Of a stretch of DNA of 64,000 bases, positions 22,282 to 59,089 are shown in pieces. Where the stretch lies: assembly GCA_002633005.1 (NCBI GenBank), contig NMRA01000264.1, forward strand, positions 442,859 to 506,858, read 5' to 3'. The first letter of the stretch is position 1, and every line of letters begins with the position of its first letter. The notes under the pieces are model-generated. The model had not been told where the DNA came from and made no database searches. It was given only the letters and a program-made list of their open reading frames with translations. The translations under genes and the position numbers were made by a program. This DNA comes from Phoronis australis (Eukaryota; Phoronida; Phoronidae).

Positions 22282-25200
22282 CTGCAAACAAAAGAATGTC
22301 AGTCTTTAAAGATACTCCTTCTAATTCATTTCAGTCAAAAAGTTGCTGAAAAGGAATTTAAAATCAGTTTAAACTTATTACTAACTGATGCTCTTTCATT
22401 GCATAATCAAATATATTCAATCTTTAAATAATTTCTGATGGTGCACCAACAAAATGGCCGCCATAGCTTCATCAATTGATTAAAATTCTTTTACTTTGAG
22501 AAGTATGAAATAATAGAACCATGACCAGAGATGCACAGAATACTGTCAAGATAAAAATGAAAGCTCTATAGTTTGTAGATTTTGTCATCAATAATTGTGG
22601 ACGAAGGACCAAAATGAAGAACAGAAAATCTACAATCAAGCTTGTAAAGTAGGTGATCAGGTTCTAAAAATTCGTCACCCCGATGAACATCAGTCATGAA
22701 GGAAATCTGCACATAACAAACTGTGAAGGAATCATTTCCTACCTTATCAAGAATCCCCTCAGCAGTGAGTTCCCTTCGTGAGGTAGCAAACAATGCCAGG
22801 TGACTAGGATAGAACAATTCTTCTACAGCTCCCTTGTGAGTCGCAATTTTACCTTTGGACATTGGCTTCACGTTGTCACCTACCCTAGAATGTTATTGGC
22901 CAAACTTATTTGAAATATATCCCGTGTCATAGCATAATACATTACACATACGTATAGTGAAAATCTTATCAGGCAGGTTGACCTTGACATTGATGCCATC
23001 CAACCAGGAAACACAGACAATCACTGAAGCTCCCATAAAATAACCCTAAAGTAGCTACAAACCTACCTTTCGCCACAAAAACTGACTACGTACCATGATT
23101 AGGAAATTTTTCTCAAATTTTTACTACTAAAAGTCCAATTCGAGGTAACTTACTTTGTTTGTTGGTTCAATATAGCTTAAACCATACCCGCCTGAGTTTA
23201 CGCCCATCTTCAACTCTGCACACAACAACAACATTTCAAAAATTAAGTTTATGCTCTTTTTAACACCCATGTTCAGATTAAAGCCTATCCCCAATTTGTA
23301 CAATCAAAACTTTCTTGGCAATAACTGTCTAATTTGAATTTAATCTCCCAAAACATACAAAATTTGCTTTTTAATACCTAGACATTCTGCCAATGTTGTA
23401 TTTAACTAATGGACATTAAGTCTAACGTCAATGTAGCTCCCTGGGTATTAACCTAGAACAGTGCAGTAATTAGTCCTATCCAGTTTTAAAAGCTGCCAGA
23501 AGATGAACAGTTTTCTTGTTGTTAGGCTATTGAAGACAACAAATAACACCAAACAAGAGAAATTTTTAATGCTAGTAGACAAGAATTATGCTGTCAGAGG
23601 TAACTGGATGTATGTCAAAGGTCACATATTAACATACCATGTAATGTAGACAAACTTTACAGTGCTGTGCTGATCAATGACGTCAGTCACTCTGTACAGT
23701 CCATACATAACCGCATCGTCCTCCAGTAATGCTGTGAGCTCATTCACTCCCTCACTACCCGAACCAATCAAGGTCAATGGTTTCTTTAAGTCCTTATCTT
23801 CATAACCAACAAGCACCCAGTTGGTGTTTGTGCCATCATCTCTGACATCAGCTATTCCAGAAGGCACTTCAGGGTTAAAGGTCACATCTGCTCCTTTCTT
23901 GCTGACAGCAGGCACTGCACTGCTGACTTTTGGAGGTTTACTTACAGGCACAGAGGTAAAGCCACGATGCTGGCGTAATGCAGAGCTGTCAGTTTCATCC
24001 AAAACTTTGGACTTGGTACCACTTGATTCAGAAATCTACAAACATCATGTTTTAGTAAAACAGAGTGCAGGCAGGTTCACGTTTGTTTTAAGAAACCTCT
24101 CAATCTTGGTTTTTTACAGTGAACTTAGCTCTTCCCTAATGCTTTTGGATATATTTGATTTTTGGTGGCTGAAAGAAATTATTTTTACCAATGAATAAAA
24201 ATGATTCTTTCACTTTCCATCATGATTATATAATTCTAGAATTTCACAAGTGCAACAAACAAGAAAGATGCAAAGCGTTCCAATATCCTCATGACTGCAC
24301 CGTATCGTCAGCTTCTAGTGGACGTGTTTATTATTTTAATAAATGACATATAAAAACAAAAAAGGCACCAGGAGGCACAGCATAAGTTAAATCTATTTGA
24401 AACGAACCAAGTGCTGTCATCTCCTTGATGGAAACTTATTTGTAAAATTTTGTGAGCATCCTTCAAGTAACTATGATTTTGAGGCACATTCCATAAAACA
24501 AGATTCTGCCACTAGGGGTGCCTCAGTAGTTGAGTCTTCCACAAATCTACATCAGCTACGACCATCTAGGAACACATCAGATGGAAATTTCATGTGGATC
24601 CATCGAGCGCTTCAATGAAGGACGCCAAAAAATGGATGCAAAATTAATAAAATAGGTCACTAGGGGGCACTCAATACATTGAATACATCTGAATATGGGA
24701 AATTATTGTCGCTGTCTTAATAGAAGTCTATTTCCTAAATGTCATTGAGGTAGAAATAGACACATCAGCAGAGGAAACCTAAATTGCCACTAGGGGACAC
24801 CACAGTAGTTGGACTTGTTAAAAACCATCAATGTGATTAATGCTCATGCCAACAGAAACACATCTGTGATAATTTGATGACAATTCTACGTTTAGAAGGG
24901 TGGATAGAGAGACTTATGCCAAAAAACAGAGACAAAAAATAATAAAAATGGTCACTAAAGAGTGCAGATTAGGTAGAATCTCCTGAAAACTAGAAGGAGT
25001 GACAATCTCCAAAACAGAAAACTATTTGCCATATTTCATGAAAATGTGAACTCGGGAAATAGAAAGACAAACCTAAAAAAAAATGAAATTGCAGCTAGAG
25101 GGCACAGTGGTGGTTGAATCCATCTAGTATGCTGTCCCTACTCAGTACTATTTCCCCAACATCAACCAAGAGCTTTTGGAGGTACAGCAGCGGGCATTAG

Positions 25201-28115
25201 ATGGATGGAGATGACAACATAAAGGGCAAACACTATTAGCATTTTGATCTATCATTCGATTGTCGAAGGAAAAGCAAACAAATGTATTAAGCTCTGCTGA
25301 GCTTAGAACACTGAATGTTGCTCATAAGACATGTGTGGGCCAATGACATATATTCAAGGATTTAATGACTTGTAACTGCTTTATGCAATCCTTACTATGG
25401 CTTTAATAGCATCATCAGTAATGTCATCTATATTGTCATATTCTGTGGAAGCATGATAGGGGTTGAGGAACTGTATCACACTACCCTGGACAACACCGTA
25501 GCGACCTCTTTTGGTGAAGGGGGTTTTCATACCAACCCTGAAACAAAACCGTACATTCACTGACAGAGGTGACAGTTACAAAGTCATGTGCAACACAGTC
25601 TTAGATGTGAAGGTATGAAGAAAAACAAATTAATAACTGTCACTTTGTACTGGTACCTGTAGCAAGAAAATAATGCCAAGGCAAAAGTATTCTTATAAGA
25701 TATACAAAAGTACACAGATTCAATTACACTGCAAACCTTTCTCAGTTGCTTTAACAACTGATGGCTGTAACGAGTGCCTTACTGCTGATAATAAAAAACA
25801 CATTACAGCAGAGTCATAATAAACTGAATAAATGAATCTTGAAGCATATTACCACTCACTCAACTGTGTTTTCCCACCCCCAACCTTCCAAATTTTCACT
25901 TTTTAACACTCACGCTCAGTTTAGCAGCCTCCCTGATTTATACGATTGAGACTTCTTTAGAAGTGCCGTTGTCCTTTTTCAACGTCCATGCCATGACAAC
26001 TTTAGATCGCCCAACCTACACATCCCTCACACTAATTCTTTTGGATAATAAACAATCGGTAACAGTCACTGGGTTCATGAGTTTTGAAAACCAGTTTTCT
26101 AAACTGAACAGACATCAAACTTGTCCTCAAAATGCCGTACCCTCGTAAGTGACTATTGCTGAGCAATCAGTTTCAGCAGCAGCTTGCCATATTCAGGTGG
26201 GAAAACTACCACTTTTTACAGCATCAGACATGAAATAATTCTTAAGCCTATGGCACCGCTCGTGTAAACGCCCCGACTAGACTTCTCAAAATTTTAGTTT
26301 GCAATTCCCATATTCAGCAATATACAGCAATGGCAGCGACAGGGGGACAGCAATGTTGCAATTTAACATATTGACTGAATTTCTCTTCAAGGCATTGCCC
26401 CAACTCACAGCGTGCACACAAAAGGAAGTAAATACAAGCCACTGTTATCAGAATGAACAGATAGTGAAGGCCATACCAGTGAATGTACATAAACTTGACA
26501 GTTGTGCTCATGTCGACAACTTCCTCCAGCCTGAGTAGAATGTACATCACTTGTGTATCGTCCAAGTGGGTCACTAGTTCAGTACAACCTCCATTACCTG
26601 ATGAAGTAGAACACATCAACTCATACAAAAACGAATAAACAAATAAATGAACCAGTTTCGGTAGGAATATTCAATTTTGAATTATTACAATATCAATAGA
26701 CAAATTTGAACCTGTAGTAGAACATTAACTTTTTGTTGTAACCATTCAGGGGGTCATTTTTGTAGGTCAAAGGATTTCTGAAATTTTAAATTAATTTTGA
26801 TGATAAAATAACTAAATCTGCTTGATGAAAGATAAAGAAAAGCAAATACTTGAAAGTACTAGCTGTCCAACCCTATTTTCTTGAAAACGATAAAATCATC
26901 AGCTTCCACACCACAAAACCATACATAATTATTGCTAGTATTTTCATTTCATGATAGTACATGGCATGAACTTTTCAACATCACTTGTGAAAGAGTTACA
27001 CAATTATAGTTGACATTTTCATGAAACAAGAATTAAACGTGACTGTTTTGCTTCATTGCTTGTGTTGACCTGCACTCTGAAGTTTTGAGAGATAAGACAA
27101 CTTTCAAGCAATTTTCCATGTCATTCCAAAACCTCTCCTTTCCAGACTAGATGTAGTGAATGAGATATAGGCAAGCAGTAAAGCTGACACAATTTATTCA
27201 TAGCTAGTCTTTTGTTGGATCTAGCTGTGTCAACTGGGCTGTTGTGTCCTGGTCATCGCAAGGTGTTACCTCATGGTACCAGGGTTTGGGTATGTCAGCT
27301 ATCTGGACTACATAAAGGACTATGTGCACACTTCTGCTTTGTTGACATGCGAGAATAGTTGCAATCCAAGTGGAGCACTGTATGGTCACCTGTCGTCTGT
27401 GAACTGTAGTCACCGGAATCAGCTCTAACAAGACCACAGGACAGCACAGTACTATTACTCCGTACTTTTATTGGTGTAGTACTAATATGAGGATAACAGA
27501 CAATTTGTTGGGAAAATCCACTGTTATGACATTTTTACCACCATTTCGCAACACACTGAAAAATCTTATCGCCATTTCCACATTTGCTGTTGCCAAAAAC
27601 GGCAATCTGAAAAATGACTTTTCGAGCTCTATACTAGCGTAGTAAAGCAAATCATGGATTCCAATTACCTGAATAGAATTGGCGCTTATTGATTTGTGTT
27701 CTTTTATAAGATTAAAAATTTCCATTTTACCCATCCAAAGAGCGCTACTGTACGAATTATTTTTTCCGACGCAAAAACGTGTACGGACTATTTTTCCCTC
27801 GGACTGTCTTTTCATCCCAAATTTTAATGCTATTCTCTCAGATAATCAAAACTGATACTCTTCTAAGCTTATACTAACAACTGCAAGAGTTTATCAACTT
27901 TGCGAAACAACGCTAAGCTGTACCATCAACTCAAGTCATTATTCTAAGACATCTACCTTCAGCAATCACATCAATTTCATTGGGATTGCCATTCACATGG
28001 CCAATGATGATATAAGAGCCAGCAACACCAGATTCATCGCCACGCAGTTTCTGTACGGCCGCCATGAGCTGTCCCTCGTCAACTGGTTTAACGTCTGTGC
28101 TCATTGTGCAGAAGT
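22234..28115 (-). CDS. Coactosin-like protein with two tandem ADF-H domains (complete, 6 exons)
   Basis: Coactosins are small F-actin side-binding proteins of the ADF-H fold that act in the cortical cytoskeleton. I assembled six coding exons with GT-AG borders: 28104-27957, 26597-26477, 25537-25396, 24035-23638, 22884-22743 and 22281-22234. Phases are 1, 2, 0, 2, 0 and the sum is 999 bases (332 residues plus TAA). Residues about 8-137 form ADF-H 1, 138-182 a Ser/Pro/Lys linker, 183-317 ADF-H 2, and the last 15 residues a short tail. Coactosin hallmarks are VRDDG near the start of domain 2, MYGLYRV, FVYITW followed by VGDNVKP, and a conserved HK before the last helix. The start is the first ATG of exon 1, which opens after a good acceptor, so a 5' UTR exon should lie upstream but was not located. 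Ordinary coactosin has one domain of about 140 residues, so the doubled form is unusual. Twinfilin also has two ADF-H domains, but the ITW-VG signature is coactosin-type. A paralog lies at 2909-15505. Confidence 0.88.
22743..22884 (-). CDS. Coactosin-like gene, exon 5 (ADF-H 2, end)
   Basis: 142 bases, phase 2 in and 0 out. Joined to exon 4 it reads ITW-VGDNVKPMSKGKIATHKG and then AVEELFYP, which is the conserved coactosin segment with the HK pair. It ends LTAEGILDK at a GTAGGA donor. No paralogous copy was found in the left half of the window. Confidence 0.85.
23638..24035 (-). CDS. Coactosin-like gene, exon 4 (linker plus most of ADF-H 2)
   Basis: 398 bases, phase 0 in and 2 out. The first 40-45 residues are a low-complexity Ser/Lys/Pro linker (SVPVSKPPKVSSAVPAVSKK). 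The rest is ADF-H 2 up to FVYITW. This single exon covers what domain 1 codes in exons 1 and 2 together. It is about 90 percent identical in protein to the paralogous exon 2909-3306 (13 differences in 132 residues), much closer than the other exon pairs. Confidence 0.88.
24480..25140 (-). repeat. Minus-strand array of the same repeat family in the coactosin-like gene
   Basis: Cores GCCACTAGGGGTGCC (24508-24522), GGTCACTAGGGGGCACT (24655-24671), GCCACTAGGGGACAC (24786-24800) and GCAGCTAGAGGGCAC (25091-25105) recur every 115-305 bases. It occupies the intron between exons 25396-25537 and 23638-24035. A shorter relative is at 3740-3880 in the equivalent intron of the paralog. Confidence 0.6.
25396..25537 (-). 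CDS. Coactosin-like gene, exon 3 (ADF-H 1, end)
   Basis: 142 bases, phase 2 in and 0 out. It supplies the G of the split Trp codon and then VGMKTPFTKRGRYGVVQGSV and a final helix ending DDITDDAIKAI. The donor is GTAAGG. Exon 5 has the same length and phase and codes for the equivalent part of domain 2. Confidence 0.85.
26477..26597 (-). CDS. Coactosin-like gene, exon 2 (ADF-H 1, middle)
   Basis: 121 bases, phase 1 in and phase 2 out. It codes for the central strand and helix of the first ADF-H domain, with ELVTHLDD, MYILLRLEE and VKFMYIHW. It ends at TG before a GTATGG donor, so the Trp codon is split across the intron, exactly as in exon 4. The paralogous exon is 5291-5411. Confidence 0.85.
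27468..27815 (-). CDS. Unidentified 115-residue open frame in intron 1, possible retroelement remnant
   Basis: Starts MKRQSEGKIVRTRFCVGKNN, then KMEIFNLIKEHKSISANSIQ and later NGGKNVITVDFPNKLS. The basic start followed by a W-x-KMEIF-type helix and a V-T-V-x-F-P strand is loosely like N-terminal domains of retroelement gag/ORF1 proteins. No second domain or zinc knuckle was seen. It lies in the same orientation as the host gene. Chance is a real alternative. Confidence 0.25.
   Translation of the reverse strand: MKRQSEGKIVRTRFCVGKNNSYSSALWMGKMEIFNLIKEHKSISANSIQVIGIHDLLYYASIELEKSFFRLPFLATANVEMAIRFFSVLRNGGKNVITVDFPNKLSVILILVLHQ
27957..28115 (-). CDS. Coactosin-like gene, exon 1 (ADF-H 1, first third)
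   Basis: The exon follows an acceptor ending TTTCAG, has 11 untranslated bases, then the ATG at 28104. It codes for 49 residues plus one base, including the stretch YIIIGHVNGNPNEIDVIAE. It ends at a GTAGAT donor in phase 1. The same length (148 coding bases) and phase occur in the two paralogous copies at 11102-11260 and 15347-15505. Confidence 0.85.
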
Positions 28116-28582
28116 CTGAAACAAGCATCAAGATTTCTCATCAGAAATTGTTGTTATCATGTAGCGATTGCTTTGAGCTCATGACAAAAGAAGTACTCCA
28201 TTGTTACAATGTAAAAAGTATACAAAAGCAAACCATTAACAATTATGATGTCACTCAAGATACACTGAGCACAATATAGTCCTTTATAAAAAAGGTACAC
28301 AAAATTTCATCTCGTCAAAAATTGGAAATGAAATTCAATGCAAAATGTTCTCGCTAGTTTTCTATTTTAGCGTTATTTTTCATCTGTTTTCCGTCTGAAT
28401 TTTTGGCGAATCCAGACAAATATCACCGATGCAGATTCACAGCCACCAAGTTGATTTATTCCAGCTTTGAAATTTTAGATTTTGGCTTGACCTAAAAAGC
28501 ATTATCTGGGTTGTTTCCAACTAATTAATTCCAAGTAAGCCATCTATTGTCTGGGCAACAGAACAGTGCTACCCTGGGATCT

Positions 28583-28596
28583 CCACTAGGTGGCAG
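28583..28596 (+). promoter_or_regulatory. Perfect CTCF-type core motif
   Basis: CCACTAGGTGGCAG agrees with the core consensus CCASYAGRKGGCRS known for bilaterian CTCF. It lies about 470 bases upstream of coding exon 1 of the coactosin-like gene, in the head-to-head intergenic region. A 14-base match can occur by chance; binding is not shown. Confidence 0.4.
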
Positions 28597-29167
28597 TCAA
28601 GTTGATCTCAAGTGAGCACTAAGCTTTTCATCAAATTATTGAGGTTAATACTAGCTCAGTGGTCTGCTTCCATTCAAGTATATCAATGGCTCTGTGTGAT
28701 GATGGACAATTAAAGGTATCTGGTTATAATAAACAATGTCCCACAACTGCACATTTCTGGGTCACAAACCTGTCTTAAGCACAAAACCAAGGATTATCAT
28801 GACAAAATCATAAAGTATCACTTTCAATTAAAGACAGAATTTGAAGAAAATACGGTAGAAAGAAACAAGCAATTCACATTCCCATTACTGCTTCTTCATA
28901 AGATTACTGATAAGTGAAATATCAACAAAACTATTAATTTCATTTCGGTAAAAGTGTATATTTTCTGAAAGTAAGAAGCCTCTTGAATTTTACCATTTAT
29001 TGTGTCGTGTCTTTTTAGAAAAATTTAGCAGAAATCAAAAGGTACTCTTGATAACAAAACAATGGTACCAACGTGATTAAATGTTATTTGACATAAAGGT
29101 TCAAGATGAGATCTCAAACAGCTACTCCAGTATTCTAAAACATCAATTACTTTTTGCTATATTAACT

Positions 29168-29345
29168 AAAAGACCTAGTAGCACACGTTTTTAACCCTTA
29201 TTGATTGCTTAGAACAATTTATAACGAAGCCATCAGTGCCTGCAGGTTAATTCAAACGAAATCCATAAGCCAAAAATTCATAAAAACCCTCACTTGTCAC
29301 GAAATGGGGCCGAGTGATACTCCGCCATTTTAGATTTCCGGCTAA
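29168..29345. repeat. Dispersed repeat shared with 53185-53370
   Basis: CCTAGTAGCACACGTT..TTAACCCTTATT at 29173 matches CCTAGAAGCACACGTTGTTAACCC at 53190. The far ends also agree (CCGAGTGATACTCCGCCATTTT versus CCGAAGAACACACTGCCATTTT). It could mimic a promoter because of the GCCATTTT block. Confidence 0.5.
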
Positions 29346-30414
29346 GGCGAAAGTGAGATTCATGAAGGAACGATTGGAAAAACAAGGCTGTCTACTTGAC
29401 TGGGCTAAGCGTGTTTTACAGGGAGTAAGTTACTTCTGATGACCAGTATTTTACTTCATGTAATTATTTCCAACTGGGCCCACTTGAAAATCAGTGTATT
29501 CACTGAAAAGTGGTCACCCAGTCTTTTACAGAAGTTTAAATAAATAAATAAATAAAACGAACATGCAATATCAGAATAATTAGTAAAATTGCTATATAGT
29601 AAGAATATTCCGACAACTTGAGAAAATATTGAAAATAAACTTTGAAAAAGAAAACTAAGATACTGGTGGTCTCCACCAATTTTGTTAGGTGTCCGACAGC
29701 CAACAATGAGCGATGACCTATTTCTTATAGAATACCAACTGGTGGCGAAATAACTTCAAGAAGAATACTTGTTATGTTCCCAAATAGCACGATATAAGTA
29801 TGAATGAATTTAAAGTAAAATGAAGAATTTTCATGCAACCTGAAGAATTCATAGCTTCTACAGGAGGCCGGCTGCCTGGCCGCGAACATCACTGCTTCAC
29901 GGCTCAGGATGAACACATCAATTAGTAATGATTACAAATTTTTGTCACGTTTTAAAATATGTTTTGTATAATAATTAAAATTAAAGTCAATTAGGATGTG
30001 ATTATTTTGCTGGTGGCGAAGTGGCACATCAGTCAACTGCCAAGGAAATTTTGCCAGGTTGTGTCCGGGCTGCAAAAATCAAGCACACTGCGGTGCGCAA
30101 TTTTGCAATTCAGGTGAAAAGCACACTTATTTGAGATATTGTTTGTTGAATAATAGCAGTGTGAGAGTGTTTTTCCAACGGCGGTAAAACTGGTGGCAAT
30201 TTGGAACCAAGTCACAAAATGTGCCGTCGGTAACCACACGGCAGTTGCTGGTACTTAGCACAAGTTTCACGATAAGGCAATAAAAAACATTTGACAATCT
30301 AGAAAGGTTTTTCCACTAATTTATTACCACAACGGGCAATGTTGCAGAAAATTGCCGTACCCCCTCGATGAGTCGAGGCACCTGAGGAGTGTTGGCTGCG
30401 GAAGGTGAGATGCG

Positions 30415-30735
30415 AGGTATTCACAACTTATACTTTTGTTGCATTAAATACCACTAGTCATATGCAAAGAACAGATGGAATTTGGACAGTAAATAATCAT
30501 ATTTGTTTCATAAGAACCAAAATGAGAATCAAAAACAACCAAGCAAAATAACAACACTTATATGCTCAATGGTGATCTTGACAGTTTTCAAAGACAACAT
30601 GGTTGTCATTCAGGAATCACTCGTTAACTGATACACAATGAACCCAAATCACAGAAATAGAGTGACGCGAATAGTCAATGATTTTCTGATCTTGACCGAG
30701 GTACAAAACTGTGCTCAAAAAGGCTTTTAGTTTGA
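30415..30735 (-). repeat. Inverted copy of the 9.1 kb dispersed repeat
   Basis: Aligns on the minus strand with 9104-9425, ending CAAAAAGGCTTTTAG. It shows the repeat exists independently of the LINE and gives its true edge. It lies in the intergenic region upstream of the sorting nexin. Confidence 0.6.
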
Positions 30736-31257
30736 TAATAGAAAAGAGGTAGACATTAATCCATGTCCATGTTACATATTACTTAATTTGGTACATATAT
30801 TTTTAAGTTTTTGAACTAGATTAACCCTTTGAGACAAAGACTTTACAGAATTCTTTTCATGAATATCATAAAAGCCCATTATTTGATAGCCCATCACTTA
30901 AAAAGGGAGCATTTTAAAAACAATTCCACAATTCTGCTTTGTAAAACAATGTGTAAACACAAGGATCTCTGACATTTTCATCTGAATTCGAGTGGCAATT
31001 ATTGAGATATGATGTTGCAAAATTACCAAAATTTGGCCATTTTTCTACGATAATGATTCTACATACTGCAATGCGAACTTTTTAAGTCCGGTCAGCTTTC
31101 TGGGGAATTATGACTGAGACGGATTAAAAATCAAAGTCACATTATTATAAGTACGTTTTGAACATAGAGGGACACCTTAGGAGGCCCTCAACGTCTTTAA
31201 TTCCTTCCAACTCGAACAAATACTCCTGTAATGTAACTTTTATCTTCAAGCAGTTCT

Positions 31258-31386
31258 TCTTCGTTCAGTTCCCAAAATCGGTAACTGGCTATTTTAACAC
31301 TGCGAGTGGCAGGTGGTATGACGTCATATTCCTTGGTGTGCACTGCGTAAAAATAGCCAGTTTCTGATTTTGGAAACTGAATGAAG
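31258..31386. repeat. Inverted repeat centred on TGACGTCA
   Basis: The left arm CAGTTCCCAAAATCGG..AACTGGCTATTTT and the right arm AAAATAGCCAGTTTCTGATTTTGG..AACTG pair around TGACGTCA at 31319-31326. It lies in the intergenic region between the two genes. Because it is palindromic, both strands give similar open frames, which should not be read as genes. Confidence 0.65.
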
Positions 31387-32950
31387 CCCCGAGGGTCAAC
31401 CCTATAGTAAGCTTGGTACCATTCAGGAACAATTCGGAACAGAATTTCAATTTCCACAAAATGGTGTCAGAATCATTTAACCCCTTTTTCACGAAATTCT
31501 CCGAAATGATACGCTTTTCACTACTTTGGACCTCGAAAAACACCTTTTTTCGCAGATTCTTGTTGGTGGATGTGTACCAAAGTCACCATGGGTTCCACCC
31601 CTCCAGTAATACTGCTCGGACCTGGGCTGGGACCGACGCATCTCGGACGATGCAGTCTCTAGTTTGAACTTGTGAAGAGCGACGCTCTGTGGAAAGAACG
31701 TGTGTCGCTAGATTGGTTCAGTTTTTGGTCGCCTGATGAATCCTTCCCATTGAAGTTGAACATGGCGGTATCAACCGGAAAACAGTGCAAACAAAAACTT
31801 GACGGTAAAATTGTAAGGGAACAAGGTAAGAGATATTTCCTTAAATTTTTGGATTGAGAGCGATGAGAGGAATCGAATGATACAAAAATCATATGTGTAT
31901 GTCAATGTCGTCACATTGTAAACAATAAACAAGGACTGCTCGAAGAAAAAGTTTGATAACGGGAGCTGGATGTATTAGATGTGGAAGGAATCAACACATC
32001 GACAGTCTCCTACAGTGTCTCTCTATGCGCAATAGGTACTTATAACATCGTGGGTTTGATGTTTTAGTCAGTGTGAGGCACAATTCGCCGAAAATTTTCT
32101 AGCGTATGAAGCTCCTATTAATAAGAGCTTCACCGTCTCTACTCAGGGCTTCATCTANAATGGCAGTGGCATGTGAGTCTATTGAAAGCAGACACTCTGG
32201 CAACCAACCACGTGCTAATGATTGACAGGTCTACCAAGTAGTTTGAATATTGCAACATTTTAAATACTTTGTATATCTCTTTCCGAGTTGAAAGGGCCAA
32301 CTTCCCGCTTTGATTAACTGGGAGTCTTAGTAATCTTTCAATGTGGGTGTCCAAACTGGAGAAATTCTGATTGACAGGGCGTTCAAATGATACATTGGGC
32401 GTCCTTGCCAGGGCGTCTATATTAGTGCTAGGGCGTCCAAATGGACGCCCAGGACGTACGCTGCATGAAGGCCTGTCTCTACTGCCTGGCCAGCTAGAGA
32501 CGGTGGGTAGGAAGTAGAACACGGGCTGTATTTGGGCGTGCCAAACTTCAAATTTACTGATTTCGCAAGAAAAGGATTGAGAAAAAGGCCTACACACTGT
32601 AAATTTGCTTGTTTGGTGATCTTGAAACCAGTTTATCACCACGGGTCTTCAAGAATGAAACCCAACACTTACAAAATTTTTCGGTCTTTCAAGTTTACGG
32701 CAAGCACCGACTTCCTGATGACTACTTGACACAAAAATGTGACCTACTTTTTATTTTAGCATCATTTAAAAATTGTACTAAACTCGAAATCTGTCAAATA
32801 AATTCTCCTAGAGTGACCGAGAAAATTTAGAATAACGAAACACTCATTAATTTAGTCCAAAAACACAAAAAGTGCGAAAGTCTCTAGAATTTATTTCGTT
32901 TTGTGTAGTTTGTGTGGGGCCCACATTTTGACCTAGTTCTGAAGTTCAAA

Positions 32951-59089
<26,139 letters not shown>

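Larger units (their letters stand above)
28116..32950. other. Head-to-head intergenic region
   Basis: This 4.8 kb stretch must contain the promoters of both the minus-strand coactosin-like gene and the plus-strand sorting nexin. No exon was supported. It holds a CTCF-like site (28583), dispersed repeats at 29168 and 30415, the palindrome at 31258, a GGGCGTCC cluster at 32376-32450 and an N at 32158. Confidence 0.5.

Noticed and set aside
29362-29428. Possible plus-strand first exon (ATG, 21 codons, then a GTAAGT donor) near a GCCATTTT block
   Set aside because: The adjoining sequence is a dispersed repeat with a second copy at 53185-53370, no partner exon was found, and the sorting nexin already has a better first exon.
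31158-31457. Similar open frames on both strands suggesting an overlapping gene pair
   Set aside because: The similarity is a direct consequence of the inverted repeat 31258-31386.
32151-32642. 163-codon minus-strand open frame upstream of the sorting nexin
   Set aside because: It runs into the N at 32158 and across the GGGCGTCC cluster, which alone produces its Arg/Pro repeats; no domain.
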